In this document: piece after piece, positions 49,703 to 63,376 of the stretch
Layout: each line of letters opens with the position of its first letter
Position numbering within the stretch: position 1 is the stretch's first letter
The notes under the pieces: generated by a model
Database searches by the model: none
The model's input: only the letters and a program-made list of their open reading frames with translations
Told to the model about the DNA's origin: nothing
Made by a program: the position numbers and the translations under genes
Source of the DNA: Wuchereria bancrofti
Taxonomy: Eukaryota; Nematoda; Chromadorea; Rhabditida; Onchocercidae
Assembly (NCBI GenBank): GCA_005281725.1
Contig: SSBO01000012.1
Location: forward strand, 22,096,426-22,160,425
DNA length: 64,000 nucleotides
Direction of reading: 5' to 3'

Positions 49703-52367
49703 ATTCAGTAATATTAAATTTTAACAAAATAGAAAAATGGAATTGTTGTTGTTGTTATTTCGTTTTTCAGTTTTGCTACATTTCACCATTTTTGAGTATG
49801 AATAAGTGATAACATCGAAAACATTCCTAAAAAAATGAAATTATAAATTTGAAATTTAATGTTTTGCTTGTTAAAAATTGAACGAACATTTAAAAAAAAA
49901 AAATTAAGCATTTATTTTGAGCAATTTTTCCTCACTTTTTTTTCGTTTTATCTTATTTATTCGAATTGTTATTATTCATTACGTTGAAATTCAATGAAAA
50001 AAAAAATTTTTTAAGATTGAAAAAAAGGGATAATAAGAAATGACTGGAATGATGAAGAAAATGAAAAAAAGGAGTACAAAGATAAGAATTAAGAAAAAAA
50101 TTAAAATCAATAATTCGATTTTTGATATATTCAGATTTTGTTGATAAATAGTTAAATTTTCAAATGAAATAATTTTTTTATTTATCATGTATTCATCCAT
50201 TTTGAACTATTTCAGAGCAAAATAATCATTTCATAAATGAATTAATTTATAATTAGCAATAATTAATGCTTTTAATTAGACATATAATTTTGCATATTGT
50301 TGCTAATAATATTATCATTGATAAGAAATACAATGATAAAAATGCATTTAATTGTAAAAATCAATACAAATTTCAAAATATTGACAAAGAAAGAAGAGAA
50401 AAGAAAGCAAATTTTGTAACACTTCAAGAAATGATAAATAGTATAGTAATTGTAATAAATGATTGAGAATGGTTAGATCGTTAAAAGATATTTTAGGGAT
50501 TATATCCTTTTCAATCAAATTCATTAATGAGGTCATCCATCCTTTTTGGAAGTGCACAATTAGTTTCAATGACTCTTTATTATCATTTATCGATTAATCC
50601 ATTCATAAATATTTCTAACTAATAATAATTATTGATTATAATCCATTAATTCTTAACCTTTTCTTTTTTTACCCCCTCTCTCTCTCTTTCTAATTATCAT
50701 ATTATTATTTTAATCTGATTATTTCTAAACTGATTATCATTATTTTGATTTTTTATCAAATAATACTTGATATTAGACTAGCTTAATACTAGTCATTTCT
50801 TAATTATTATAGGAAATGAATCATTATAATTATAATTTAAAAATTATTACCTAATTCGTTGCGTAACTTTGTTATGCATCGTAAATTTGTAATCAGTGAT
50901 TATATTATTAAATGATAATTGTCAGTGATTATAATTGTCAGTAATCAGTGATTATATTATTAAATGATGACATTATTTATTTCAATAATTTTTGTTTAGG
51001 AGCAAATGAAATTTTACAAAATGTTTGGAAATAAAATGATTAGAATTAAGTCTTAACAATCGATGCAAGTATTAAAACTTAGAATCAAACATGAAACGGT
51101 AAAAAATTTAAAATAAATTAGTAACAGCAATTAGTGTCAATGGACGATAATTATTATTTCTTTGTCTCAAAAATTGAAAAGGAATAAAATTAAAATTTTA
51201 CAAAGAAAAAAAAGATGAACAAAAAGGATATTTGTGTCAAAAACTGAAAACTTTAAATTGATTTTTTCCGGAGCGGCATTGTTTGATAGTTTCAAAAAAT
51301 TAAAATGAAAGTAAAAGTGAAAATGTTTTGATGTTTGAAAACTAATTCTCAAATCGTTTTTATTGTTTAATGAATTTACATTGATTTAATGTGTTTGATA
51401 AATTTATTGAAATCTGATATCCTAGTTCCATAAATGAGTACAAACATTAATTCATTATTTTGTTTCATCTGTCAATTCAGAAATGATTGTCATCTATTTC
51501 ATTTATACTCACTGTCCTATTATTTGATGATTAGAAAATTTTATCATCTTTGATAAAAACCTTTGCTGAAAGATTTTTTCATATTTAAAGCTTAATTTTT
51601 AAATGGAATTTTTCTTTTAGTTTATATGACAGAACCAAAAACAAGCATACAAGTAAGTAATGTGATGATAATGTCAATAAATAACTGATAAAATTTGATA
51701 GAGTTAAAAAGAGATAATTTCCAAAAAAGTTAACAAATTGCAACTTATTATTTGTGATATTTAAAAATTTATAACAATGTTCGCCGCATTCAACTGATAA
51801 TTTCAATATTTCAATTATCAGTGATAGTAATTGCTTCTCAAAAGTACATTATATTTTGCTAAAAACTTCATTAGCCTCTTAATTTTACAAGAAATTTTAT
51901 TCTTTTCATCAAGAATGATTGGAAATTTCTCAAAACTTATTGCACATTATTTTATTTTGTCGTATCGATCAGTTTTTTTTTTCAAAATTAATCTATAAAT
52001 TTTAGGTCAAACTACGGATTTTAAAACCAAATGGAGTAGTAGTTCAAGAAATGATTAATGATCGAAAAGAAATAATAATATATTGGTTGCCTGAATAATA
52101 TAACAGTATGATGACAAAGTTAATGTCACATTGTCGCATATGTCACAACAAAATGTACAGTTAGAGAAAAGTGACGATGACAAGTGACCGATAAAAATAA
52201 AGCATTTCGTCCAATTATTATTGCAAAAAGTGAGTGCAATAATTTGACACATGTAAGTTCACTATTGAATGACCTCATTTCACCTTTCCTCACATAATTT
52301 ATCTTTTTATAAGCATTTCACTTGTTTTAAAACACATAGAAAAATTGGGATCGAGAAATGTATATGT

Positions 52368-52690
52368 GAATAGATTAGATTAGATTAGACAGGTAGATAG
52401 GTAAATAGATCGATAGAATATGGATTAATTGATTAATTGGCTGATTGATCGATTAATTGAAAATGTATACGTGAATAGATTAGATTAGATTAGACAGGTA
52501 AATAGATGAATAGATCGATAGAATATAGATTAATTGATTAATTGGCTGATTGATCGATTGATTGAAAATGTATATCTTGAATAGATTAGATTAGATTAGA
52601 CAGGTAGATAGGAAAATAGATCGATAGAATATAGATTGATTGATTAATTGATCGATTGATTGACTGATTGATCGATTGATTGATTGCAAA
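52368..52690. repeat. Minisatellite, three units of about 105 bp
   Basis: Units begin at 52368, 52473 and 52579 with GAATAGATTAGATTAGATTA. They continue with GACAGGTARATAGR and a GATTGATTAATTG-rich tail. The last tail decays into GATTGATT repeats. Confidence 0.85.
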
Positions 52691-55600
52691 TTGCGGCATC
52701 AATCAGTAAGAATTTGTAACAATTTCAAGTTATTTAATAAGTTGTTTTGTCTTTAAGAATAAAAAATTTGTGAAAAAAAAAAATGTCAATGTATCAATGA
52801 AATTAGCAAAATTAATTTTAATTTAACTAGCAATTTTATTCGATCAGAATTAAAGGATTAAATAAAAGAATGTAAGAGTAGTAGGTCTAATTTAATCATT
52901 AAAATTTAAAATTCAAATATAGTTGAATGAAAATAAACAAATTCCATTTCTTTAAATTAAATTTGACCTAAATTTCAATATATTATTTGATTGAAATTTG
53001 AAAATTTAGCTTTCAATCTTTTTAATAAAAAAAATTGCGACAAATTTGTTGCTTACATATTTTGCTAGAAAAAAAAAAGTTTTAATAGTATATAACGAAG
53101 TATTAATTGTTGAATGAAATAATTTGAGAACAATTGAAATAATGCAATATTCATTTTATTCATCTATCAAATGACATAATTCCTGGTGACATTTTATTAG
53201 GCGGAACCAGTTGAATGGATTGTGAACGAAAATTGATTTCTCAATGTAACCAAAAAATTAAAAAAAGAAAGAAAGAACGAAGAAAAAAAAAAAAATTTTT
53301 CGATCTTTTATATTATTAAGAATATCTCGGAGAAAATGAAAGAAAAAAAAATTTTTTTTTTCCCTTTGAGCAAATATTCTACTATTCACGTCTAACAATA
53401 TTATTCTGATATTTTTGAAATAAAAAAATTTAGACAAAAAAAAAAAAAAGGAAAGGAAAGGAAGGAAAAAAACAAATTGTCATTAATTTTATTATGAAAA
53501 AAATTATTGTAATATATAATCTTAATGAAATTAATTAGTATCAATGAATGAAAAATAAACAGGAAAAAAAATTGAATGAAAGTGTTAATTGATTTCAAAA
53601 TAAATTTTTTTTTTATCCAATTAAAAAAAAAAACTGGGATGATTTGGAAGCTATGAAATTAAATTTCTCAATCAGATTTTGAACTGATAAAAAAATAAAA
53701 TTTTTGAAATGAGTTTGATGTTCAAACGAGAAAAAAATTAGCATGAAATTAAAAATACAAACTGGTATTGAAAATTTTGAATTAATATAGACAAATTGAA
53801 ATTAAAACTAAATTTGGAAATTTTTAAATAAGAAAATTACGATAATACTTGCATTAAATTTCCGTATTTAACGAATATTTGTGTAGATAATATTATTTTA
53901 AAATATAATTTGTTTTTTTGTTTACATTTCTTTTTTTCCTTTTTTATGTCAAATGACATTTTTCATTTTTATAATACTAATCATTCAATGATTGTTAATT
54001 TTTAATAAAAATTCTTTTCAATTCCTTTTAATCAAATTTTCAAAATTCTTTTTTATCAAATTTCTTCAAATCTTTTAAATCAAAATTCTCTTTAATTAAT
54101 GAAAAAGCTAATTCTGATTATGATTGATAACAAACAAGTATGGTCGAATATATATTTGCATTAATTGGAAAGGAAATTTAACAAAAAAGAATTTTTCAAT
54201 AAAATGAAGAATAATTAATGATAAAATTGCTTCAATTTCATTCTTCTTTTATCAAACAAATAACAATGTGATAAATTAATTAGACAGTAAATATTGATAG
54301 TTTAAAAATTACTTCAATTGAATTAATGAAAATATGAATTTAAATGTTTAAATATATATAACATTCTAAATATATAACATTACTGAAATTTAAATATATA
54401 ACACTATTGAATGAATTTTGTTGTAAACAAAAATGTTCTTGTTTAAAGATCAATAATTCAAAAAAAAAGTCATATTGATCAAATACTTTTTTTAAAAAAA
54501 AAGCTTCAAAAGTGGGTGAATGTACTTGAATTATTATAAAAAATTCAAAACAAAAAAAAAGATAGCAATTTAGTTACATTAAAATTGAGCAGCTAATGAG
54601 TTCAAATTTTTTTTAGAAAAAGCATAAATAATTAATTGCATAAAAATGTTGCAAAGAAAAAAAAAGTGCAAAAATAAATAAAGAAAAATTAATAACTTAA
54701 ATTGATTAGAAAAATGAAGAATAAAATATTAATTTTATTTTGACATATTTATTAAAATATCTCAGAGAAAATCTCTGTGAATTTAGTAGTAGCTAGTTTG
54801 TAGTGGATAATTAAATAATAAGTTAATAAGTTATGCATTTCAAATTCGATGACATATAAATGAAAATATAAGAAAGTGTCCCAAATTTTATAAAATATTC
54901 GAATTATTTAAATTTAAATCCAATATGATAAAATGAAAATTAACAGTTAAGATGAAAAAATTTTAATGAAATATTCATTGTGAAAAATAGGAATTTATAT
55001 AATTACAAATTAAAAATGAAAAAAAAATTGAAATGACATTTAAACTATTATTTTTTACTTTCATTATTTAAAAAAAAGAGCATTTTTGTTGAATATTTTT
55101 TATATTTCTTCGTTTAAAAAATTAAAAACTTCTCTTTTCTGAAGGTAAAAAAAGTTAAAAAATACGAAATTTCAGGATTAGGAAATATAAGGTAAAACTT
55201 AATGTAAAAATAAAACTTTCATTGGTTTTTAGAAATTATGAATAAACTAAAATTAAAATTGTCACACATCTAAATTTCATATATTTGAAAAAACTATCAA
55301 AGATTGACAGGTCACAATGTGCTCTCAAAATTATTTTGATACAAAATAAAACAAAAAAAAAAAAATAATTTCAATCTGTTTTCGATATATGGTAAATTTG
55401 TGTTAGTTACGAAAAAAAAAAATTGCGTAACAATTATATTCTTAAAAAAATTTTTTTTTTTTTTTAGGTCAAATAAATCATTTTCTAATTAATGTCCTGA
55501 ATCGGATACATTCATCTCTCTTTCGATCAATTGATCCCTTTTATCCTTTCTCTTTTTCATTCATTTCTTATTTTCGGAATTGAATGATAAAATTGATATC

Positions 55601-56241
55601 AATAATTGATAATTTGATAAATTTATACTGTTTTGATAAAATGTACACATTACTTAATTCTGCCATTTATTACAAAATCAATCATTAAATCTGTTTTTTT
55701 CCTCTCCATTTTTTAACCACAACAATATAATTTACATAGCAAATAAAATATTATTTTAGGTAAGGAAGTAAATATTACTTTGGATAAAGGAGTAATATTA
55801 TAAAATGATCGAAAAAAGTAAATATTATTTCAAGCAAAAAGGTAAATATTATTTTGAGTAAAAAATTAAATATCATTTCAGGTAAAAGAATAAATGAAAT
55901 ATTATTTCAAATAAAGGAATAAACAGAATTATCGTATTCATATTTCAAAATGAAACATTTGCATGGTTCAATATCAGAAGGTGATTAATAAAGTAATAAC
56001 AATTAAGAAATTATCTAAACAATGAAGTAAGAAATGTGGAAGAAGTTAAAATATAAGTAAAGAAGAAGAAAGAATTATCAACTGCATTTATCATATATCT
56101 AATTATCATTGATAATGTCTTAAATAATCATTATTTACTTAAATTTCTAATTTAGAATTAAAAGTTATAATCAATGAATATTTCGGACCAAAGAACGTTG
56201 TTGTTTCGGTGTCAATTTTTTTTGATTAAACAGAAAATATC

Positions 56242-56274
56242 TGTAAACAATACCATCAGCTGTTATTGTTTACA
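56242..56274. promoter_or_regulatory. Inverted pair of FOX/DAF-16-type sites upstream of the MFP2-like gene
   Basis: TGTAAACAATA (56242-56252) and its exact reverse complement TATTGTTTACA (56264-56274) are separated by 11 bases. Each arm contains GTAAACAA/TTGTTTAC, the known DAF-16/FOXO core. The pair lies about 450 bases upstream of the MFP2-like ATG. A regulatory function is inferred. Confidence 0.4.
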
Positions 56275-56720
56275 ACTATAATAAGTAATACTTTGATCAC
56301 TTCGAAAAGTCTGATAAATTATTATCATTATATTTATCAGTTCTTTTTTCTAAATAATGTCAACGCTTTTATCAGATCACTGATAAATTACTGATCGTTT
56401 GATTGACAGACAATAATGAATGCATAGATAGTATTTAATCCTCTGAAGATTTGACTATAAATAGTTTTCCAATTGCGGATGATATCTGAATAAATTAGCT
56501 AAAAATAATTACTGATTGATAAAATTGATATCAATTTATATTTTACATTTTTTATTTTTTTTTAAAAAAATTTACATTTTTAACTTTATTGAATTTACAA
56601 TTATATAAGTACGTAAAAATTTTAAAATGATTATTCATTATAACATTTCATTTCCCATATTTTCGTCTACTTTGTTAGCTTCAACTCACTGATCATATCA
56701 TAGGAAATTGATAGTAAACA

Positions 56721-59700
56721 ATGGGTAATCCACCAGCACAAGAAGATACCTGGGCATTTGGCCCAATTGGATCACCGTTTCCGGATAATCCGGTTCATGC
56801 ATTAGATCAACCTAATCAATATGTCGCATTATGGTATAAACACGGAAAACCGATTCATGGTCGAGCATGGAATAACGGAGGAGTGCTCGAATGTTCATTT
56901 CCTTATAAAAAAGCTGAACTGACTGGTGCTAAAGATTTAGGTGGACAAATTCAAGTTTGTTTTCAAATTTAAATTCAAGTTCAAAATTGAAATTACTATA
57001 AACTGACTGCAATATTAGAAATTAATTTTTTAAACTTTTTTATAATTAGATACATGCAATAGCGATAAGTGATAAAATTCAACGGGTTTTTTTCTTTTTT
57101 TCACATATTAATTAAATAAATTAGCTAAGAATTTGAATTTTTTTTTTAAGCTTCTTTTTTCCTTGTTATTCCAATATTTTCATATAAATTGTCAGGATTT
57201 GGAAAATTATTAAAATTTCTGCTGCAATTCTTTCCCTTAATTTTTCTTTGACTTTTTAATAATTTTTTTTCCATCCGCTACTTTAAGATATGCAGTGATT
57301 TTCAAAAAAAAAAAAAAAATGTGATTTCAAGAAAAACAAAGGAATGTTTCACACTTAAGTCATTCTTTAAATTGATCAAATTTTCAGTGATGCCATTTCA
57401 TTTTACAATTAAAACTACAAATGCAACCTATTCTGTATCTTACTACTAGGATAACCTTTCAATAACCTCTCAGTGATCTTTTTAACAATCTCTTAAATAA
57501 TTTAAGCACTACTATATCATATATTTAATGAAGTAAAAACTAGCCACTACAGGTAATAAATGAAAATTTTAGATACTACAATACAAAGGTGATCATAATT
57601 CACTTGGATTTTGGTATGAATGGATTAAATACAAAGATCGTTTCGAGAAAACCGAAGAGCGACAAAAGTTAAAATGTGGCGATTCATTGCCAATTTTCTG
57701 GAAAAATCGTAAAGATGGTCCACTTATGGGTTATTTAGATGCAATCGAAATGGTTGGTTAATCCGGAAAGATGAATAGAACAAATTAAACGCTTATCTTT
57801 TCATAAATATTTCCTTACAAATCTTTCATCATCTTACAAGAAATTACATCATACCAAAATTCTTAAAATAAAAAGTGTTTTTTTTTTTCACAATTGTCAT
57901 CTAATGATAATTGATAAGTTCTATTATCTCAAACTACTCTCCTAATTTTGCATATTAAATAACAATATATCTCAGATAAAGTAAGCAGTAATAACTTCTT
58001 GATATATATCAAAGTAACATAGAGAATGGATAATAGAAACAGCTGATTGTTTCTAAATGAGTGTAAAATAATTAATTACGAATGTCTGAATTTTAACATT
58101 CAAATTTTATCTATAAGAATTATTTTTTCGATTTCAAAAATAAAAGTTATCAAAATTTCTAATTGATAGGCACATTTTTCACATGATGGTAAGACGGAAA
58201 TATTACAAGGAACTGCGCTTGATGATATGTATATTATTGTACGTAACATCAAAGGTGGACCACCTGGTTGTGAATGTAAAAAATGTTATATACCACCACC
58301 GCCACCACCAAAACCAGAAGAACCACCACCTCCACCACCACCTGGACCACCACCACCAAGAATTATGCGTGATGAATGGATGGATATACGTATGGGTGAT
58401 CCATGGCCAACACGAAAATTGGTACAAGCACTTGGAAAAACATTAGATACGGTACCAAAAGAAGATCCAAATCAGTATGTAGCATTATGGTACCAACAAG
58501 GTGAACCAATTATGGGTAGAATATGGAAAGATAGCAATGGAAAAGTTTGTTTATTTTTCTTAAAAAAGATAAATTTGATTTGGACGAGACATAACATTTT
58601 TCTAGGAGGATCTCATCAAGATCAATTAGGAGAAATACTGAAATTGAAACTAAGCCTGCTTTAGATTAGATTATCATATAGGTATGAGATGATGATTTAT
58701 TAATTTCAAACTATTTTGATTAATTTTTGATTTTTTGATCTCAAATGTGAAGTTGGATTTAAATCTAAACATCTTCCCTCACCTAATAATTTGGAATTAA
58801 TTAAACATTAAAATTACATTACAGGTTGCAGCAGCGTTTGGCTGGAATGGACATGAATATCGTGATAAAGTTGGATCCTTACAAGTACTAGTCGAGCTTG
58901 GACAACACGTTCGTGGCTATGACTATTCTTGGCAACCATTCTCGATATGCGGTACATTTGGTGAAAAAGAATGGCTTCCAGTTTATGTCGATTATAAAGG
59001 GATCATTTCACCATGTGTCATCACATGGGAAGGAAAACAGATCCTTGGAAAGGTGAAATTTAAATTTTATTGAAATTTAAAGTATGATCAATCGAATAAT
59101 TGATTAGGTTTGTAGCAATTGCCTGAGAGATGATGAAAAGCTTATCGGATTGATCAGGGTTAAAACATATCCCAACTGATTGATATTTGCAAAGATAAGG
59201 AAAGAAAAAAATTTTTGGAAAAAAAAGAGGAGATTCAATGTGAGATCTGTCAATTTGAGTTTCAAAAAAATCGTCAGAAATATGTTTCTTCATAAATAAT
59301 AAAATGAAGTGGATTCCAGCAATAGCAAAAAAAAAAAAAAAAATGTAGGACGATAGAAGAGACGGATTTAAAGCAATTAAATAAGTCATGAAAAAAAATG
59401 AATCATACAGATTAAGTTATCTAGTTACTATCGTTTAAAATTTTTCTGTGTTACAATTTGAAGCTTTTTTTTTTCATTGAATCACTAATAATTAGACCAG
59501 TTCAATTTTACTAATTTTAATATATGCTTTGAATTGACGCTCAGATGATAAATGATAGAAGCGAGAAATACGCACATCTCATCTTTCATCTATTATCATA
59601 CTTATAAAATGCATCCAACATCGATAATTTATAATTATTTCAAGTCATCAGTTAATTACAGGTTGATATTCGTAATGAAAAAGCAAGTGCAGCTTTCTCG

Positions 59701-59787
59701 GGCAAAGAAAATATCCTAGTTGGTCCAAAGGTGCAATCACAATTGGTATTATGTCGTAAAGCAAGACCAGGATATCATTTCGAATAA
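56721..59787 (+). CDS. MSP fibre protein 2 (MFP2)-like sperm motility protein (5 exons, 380 aa)
   Basis: Exons 56721-56954, 57573-57752, 58170-58544, 58825-59052 and 59662-59787 are all in phase 0 (1143 nt). The protein has two homologous halves. Each carries the motif NQYVALWY followed by a GR-W signature (GRAWNNG, then GRIWKD). They are joined by a proline-rich linker at residues 179-201, preceded by CECKKC. This layout, the length and the start [11 protein letters not shown] match my recollection of nematode MFP2, the sperm cytosolic protein that accelerates assembly of major sperm protein fibres in amoeboid sperm. There is no signal peptide or membrane segment. The ATG follows an ATCATAG acceptor-like site. 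AATAAA lies 54 bases after the stop. Exon 2 reads through to a TAA five bases past its donor, so unspliced RNA would make only the first half. The identification rests on memory of the family, without a search. Confidence 0.8.
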
Positions 59788-59840
59788 TTCTAATCCAAAT
59801 GGATATAAAATTCATAATGATTTTGGGGAAATAATATATG

Positions 59841-59846
59841 AATAAA
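59841..59846 (+). terminator. Polyadenylation signal of the MFP2-like gene
   Basis: AATAAA lies 54 bases downstream of the TAA stop, followed by an A/T-rich stretch. It is the only close canonical signal on this strand. Confidence 0.5.
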
Positions 59847-60106
59847 ATAAATTTGAAACAATGAGATGAAATTAAATAAAATTATGTACATACATATATA
59901 GTGTAAGGTAGATAAGCTTATAACAGTATGAAAACGATTCCAGAAAAACTACTCAATGAGCGACGACAAATAATTCCGGAAATTTTAGTAGTGAATAAAG
60001 AGAGTTATCTTATCGCTGCTTATCACTTCACTCATTACTGAAATTACCCATTGTTTTATCTCAAATTATGTTCATATTAAAGTTTTACATTTCTTTAAAT
60101 CTCTTT

Positions 60107-63100
60107 TTAGCTTACATCCAATCCAAGCAATCCTCGTTTAGTTACTTTTTTGCCCGCAATTCGGCAAGCTTTTACTAATACATCTCTCAAAGTATTACCC
60201 TCATTGAGGAAATGTATACAGCATGCGATGAAACAATCCCCAGCCCCAAGGGTATCAATAGCTGGTCCAGCTTCCACATAAGCATCAACTGATATAAGCT
60301 CTCCACTCGTAGTATGTCGGGCAGCTGCACCCTAAAATAGACTACCAGTAGAAGTAAACTAGTTGTGGCTTATGAAAACAAAATTATTAATGAACTTCAT
60401 AATAACAAGCATTTTATATCCTAAAATATTAACACACCATTGAAGATTTTAAAAAAATTCAAAGAAATGACATTAATTTCCAAATTACTCAAAGTATGTA
60501 CAATAGCTATGAAAATTGTTTATAAATCGCAAGTAAAGCAACAATAACAAAAGAAACAAATTTTTCACAAATTGAAACCTGTTCAGCCCATGGGCAAATT
60601 ACGATAGCAAGTGAAGCACCGTATTTTTCTTGTATACCAATTACAGCTTCTTCCTTATTCCGGAAGCCTTTTTTCCTAAATGCAATTTGTTAATTATTAG
60701 TAATAATGCAAAAGTATGTGCTTATTAAAAGTTATCTGTTTACTTCGCTGTTTTCTTCGAATTAATGCTATTTCAATAAATATCACTATATTACTGAAAA
60801 GTCAAATGTAACCAGTTGTATGTGTCGAAAAACCGAAATACTTATGATATGTCGAAATAATCAAAGTAATTTTGTATAAGACAGATATCTGTAGACTAAA
60901 GATTATCTGAATATTTCATAGACAGATATAAAATTATTTTAGTTTCATACATCAAATGAAAAATCATTTATCCAACACTTATCTTTCAATTATAGTTAAG
61001 CTTATGCTCATTGCGCAGAATTTGTTAAATTACAATCTGTTAAAAATGAGTGCATGCATCGTCCGAGTACAATTCTCTTTCCTCACTTAGCTATTTACCC
61101 AAAAAAATTGTAACAGTGTATTTCAAACGAGGATCATTCATTTTCACGAATTCACTCAATTTACTTTTAACAAATGGTAACGGTGGAGTGGAGACAGAAT
61201 GACAGTTACAAAAAAAAAAGAACGATAATGTGGTGAAAATTTAATAGACCACTGATAAGGATATCAGTAATTTGAATATTTCCTTCCTATTATTGTATAT
61301 AGAGGATATTGTACAATGTTAGTAGGATCAACAGAATAGATTAGTTCTAAACATGAAGTTTTGTTTATCATAACTAATATGTTTATAGGATTCTTAAAAG
61401 ATCAGATCTCCCTCAAAACATCTAAACTTTCCATTTAACTTATCGTAAAGCAAAAACAGAATACTCTTCAGTGTTCTAGGATATATCTTTAGAATATATC
61501 ATATTTGATATGCAATGATATGAGGTACCATCCTGCACTATCTCAGCTCTGTCAGTGCTTCGAAATTCGAAAAAAAAAAAAAAAAAAAACCACATTCACA
61601 ATTATAACATTAACAGATAAATTAAGTGAAATGAATAATATAACATACTGACTAATTTTAACTTATTACTCCGATCCAACAATTCTGAATTCATCAAGAG
61701 CTGACTGGGCTAGTTTAATGAGACGTCTAATATTGCTCCTTCAGAATCATTTCCCAGTTATGCTAATAAAAGAAATTTGAATGTTCCATATTTTCAAAAA
61801 TAAATCAAAGTGTTAAGAAGATACCTTGCAAAATCTTTCGACACAAAGACAACATCTACAAGCGGTATAGCATTTTCAAGAGTTTCAAAATCTCGAACCT
61901 TCTCACATTCCAGCGATAATTTTGGCTTTTCATTACTTTGTCTCGATACGAGAACATACTTTATCATTGTAATAAGATTTTCAAAATTTCTTCCTGGAAA
62001 AAAGAGAAAAGTACGGTGAATATTACAAAGAGATAAAGGAACCATTTTTACGAAAAATACTTGCATTATCAGTTTAAAAAAAAAAAAAAACTACGAACCT
62101 TCGAAATGTATCCAAGAAAAAATGCTAATATCTGGAAAAGCGACTTGAAATTCTTCGCAATTTGGTTCTTGCAACTGTCCCCTGCAGTGATATTAAAAAA
62201 CATATATGCCTTAGATGTCTGAAAAACAAAAAATGCTAGCCTTAACTATCAATAAGTAATATTTAAATGAAAAGTATCAGATTTCTAAATTTGAAAAAAA
62301 AAAACATGAATCTAAATGGATCAGTCTCAAAGTTATTACTTCCCTTTTTCATTGGTATATATGTATATGACATGCGAATACCTATAATGTAAAATTGTTC
62401 TGGAGCCGGTCCTCTCATTAACAATAACTGTTGATGTCGGCAAATCACCATTCAAACGATGAAGACAATGTTTCGATGAAATACCAACTTTAGTTAATAA
62501 TCTAAAATTTCCCAAAGTTAGGCAAATAATTGGGCAAATTAGCAAAACACATTAAATAACTAATACACTTACGAATTAATAATAGGGCAGTTAATTGGAA
62601 TTGCAGAAAACAGTATCGAATAAGGATTAAGCTGATTTAAAACGATTACATTATTTGTAGCATTGCCTCCAGCTGACCAAATCTACAATAATTAGATTTT
62701 CTCATTATTACAAGCAGGAAATACTAGGACAAAAAACTGCAATATGCATTCCGATAGCTTACTTTTTTTTCAGTGTAATTAATTTCTTTTATAGAATAAA
62801 AATGCAATTGTAGTAAGTAATTTATATCGAAAGATAACTGATTAATTATGCAAATATTTTATATGAATTTTATTTTAGGATTAGAAAAGTAAAAGTTTGA
62901 GAATAGCTTCGAATATGTAGCACTTGTATTGTATGATATTTAAAAAAGCTAATCTAGCAAGTGAGAAATCTGTTAGATGAATTGAAGGAATATATATACA
63001 TAATGATAAAAAACTATATATAATGATAAAAATATAATGTATAATGATACTATATAATATTATATATAATACTTACTATATAATGATAAAGAAGAAAAAA

Positions 63101-63376
63101 ATCTTAAATTTATTAGGAGTAAACGATTGTATCAGATTGTTTTTTCAATGTTTAGAGAACATTAAAATGAGTGGTTTTTTTGCTGAGACGAACCAATACT
63201 CTAAATGTTGTCATCGTAACAAACTCAAATTGTAACAAATAAAAAAGAAATATAACCTTTTCATTCCAAATTACCTGTTCTAATACTCGAGAATCACTGT
63301 CTTCAATTGGATAGCTTCTGGCGTAATTGATGATATCAACACAAGTTAATCCAATAATAAGGATTTGTTTATCCAT
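60107..63376 (-). CDS. Ketohexokinase (fructokinase), pfkB family (7 exons, 301 aa)
   Basis: Ketohexokinase phosphorylates fructose to fructose 1-phosphate with ATP in the cytosol. Exons (minus): 63376-63275, 62682-62573, 62501-62382, 62181-62099, 61993-61825, 60675-60579, 60331-60107. All phases agree (906 nt), giving 301 aa against about 298 for vertebrate enzymes. Family signatures are the start MDKQILIIGLTCVDIIN with YPIEDSDSR, the sugar-binding SAGGNATNN (residues 37-45), TGSRTILHYR, WIHFEGRN, VFVSKDFAR, CPWAEQGA, and the anion-hole/catalytic signature DTLGAGDCF, in which Asp259 is the expected base. The general pfkB fold could suggest adenosine kinase or ribokinase. GGNA with the WIH-EGRN stretch favours ketohexokinase. 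The 1.15-kb intron between exons 5 and 6 holds nothing recognisable. The gene is convergent with the MFP2-like gene, 320 bp apart. Confidence 0.92.

Larger units (their letters stand above)
49703..56720. other. Intergenic region between the PAN-domain and MFP2-like genes
   Basis: Seven kilobases without a supported gene. The left end is the promoter side of the minus-strand PAN-domain gene and the right end that of the MFP2-like gene. It includes a minisatellite (52368-52690), a degenerate series of GTAAATATTATTT motifs around 55750-55920, and many homopolymers. Short open frames (50266-50466, 51585-51806, 52055-52252, 53401-53598) show no domain or splice context. Confidence 0.5.

Noticed and set aside
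58203..58427. Trp-rich minus-strand frame
   Set aside because: Antisense of the proline-rich linker of the MFP2-like protein (CCACCA repeats read as TGGTGG).
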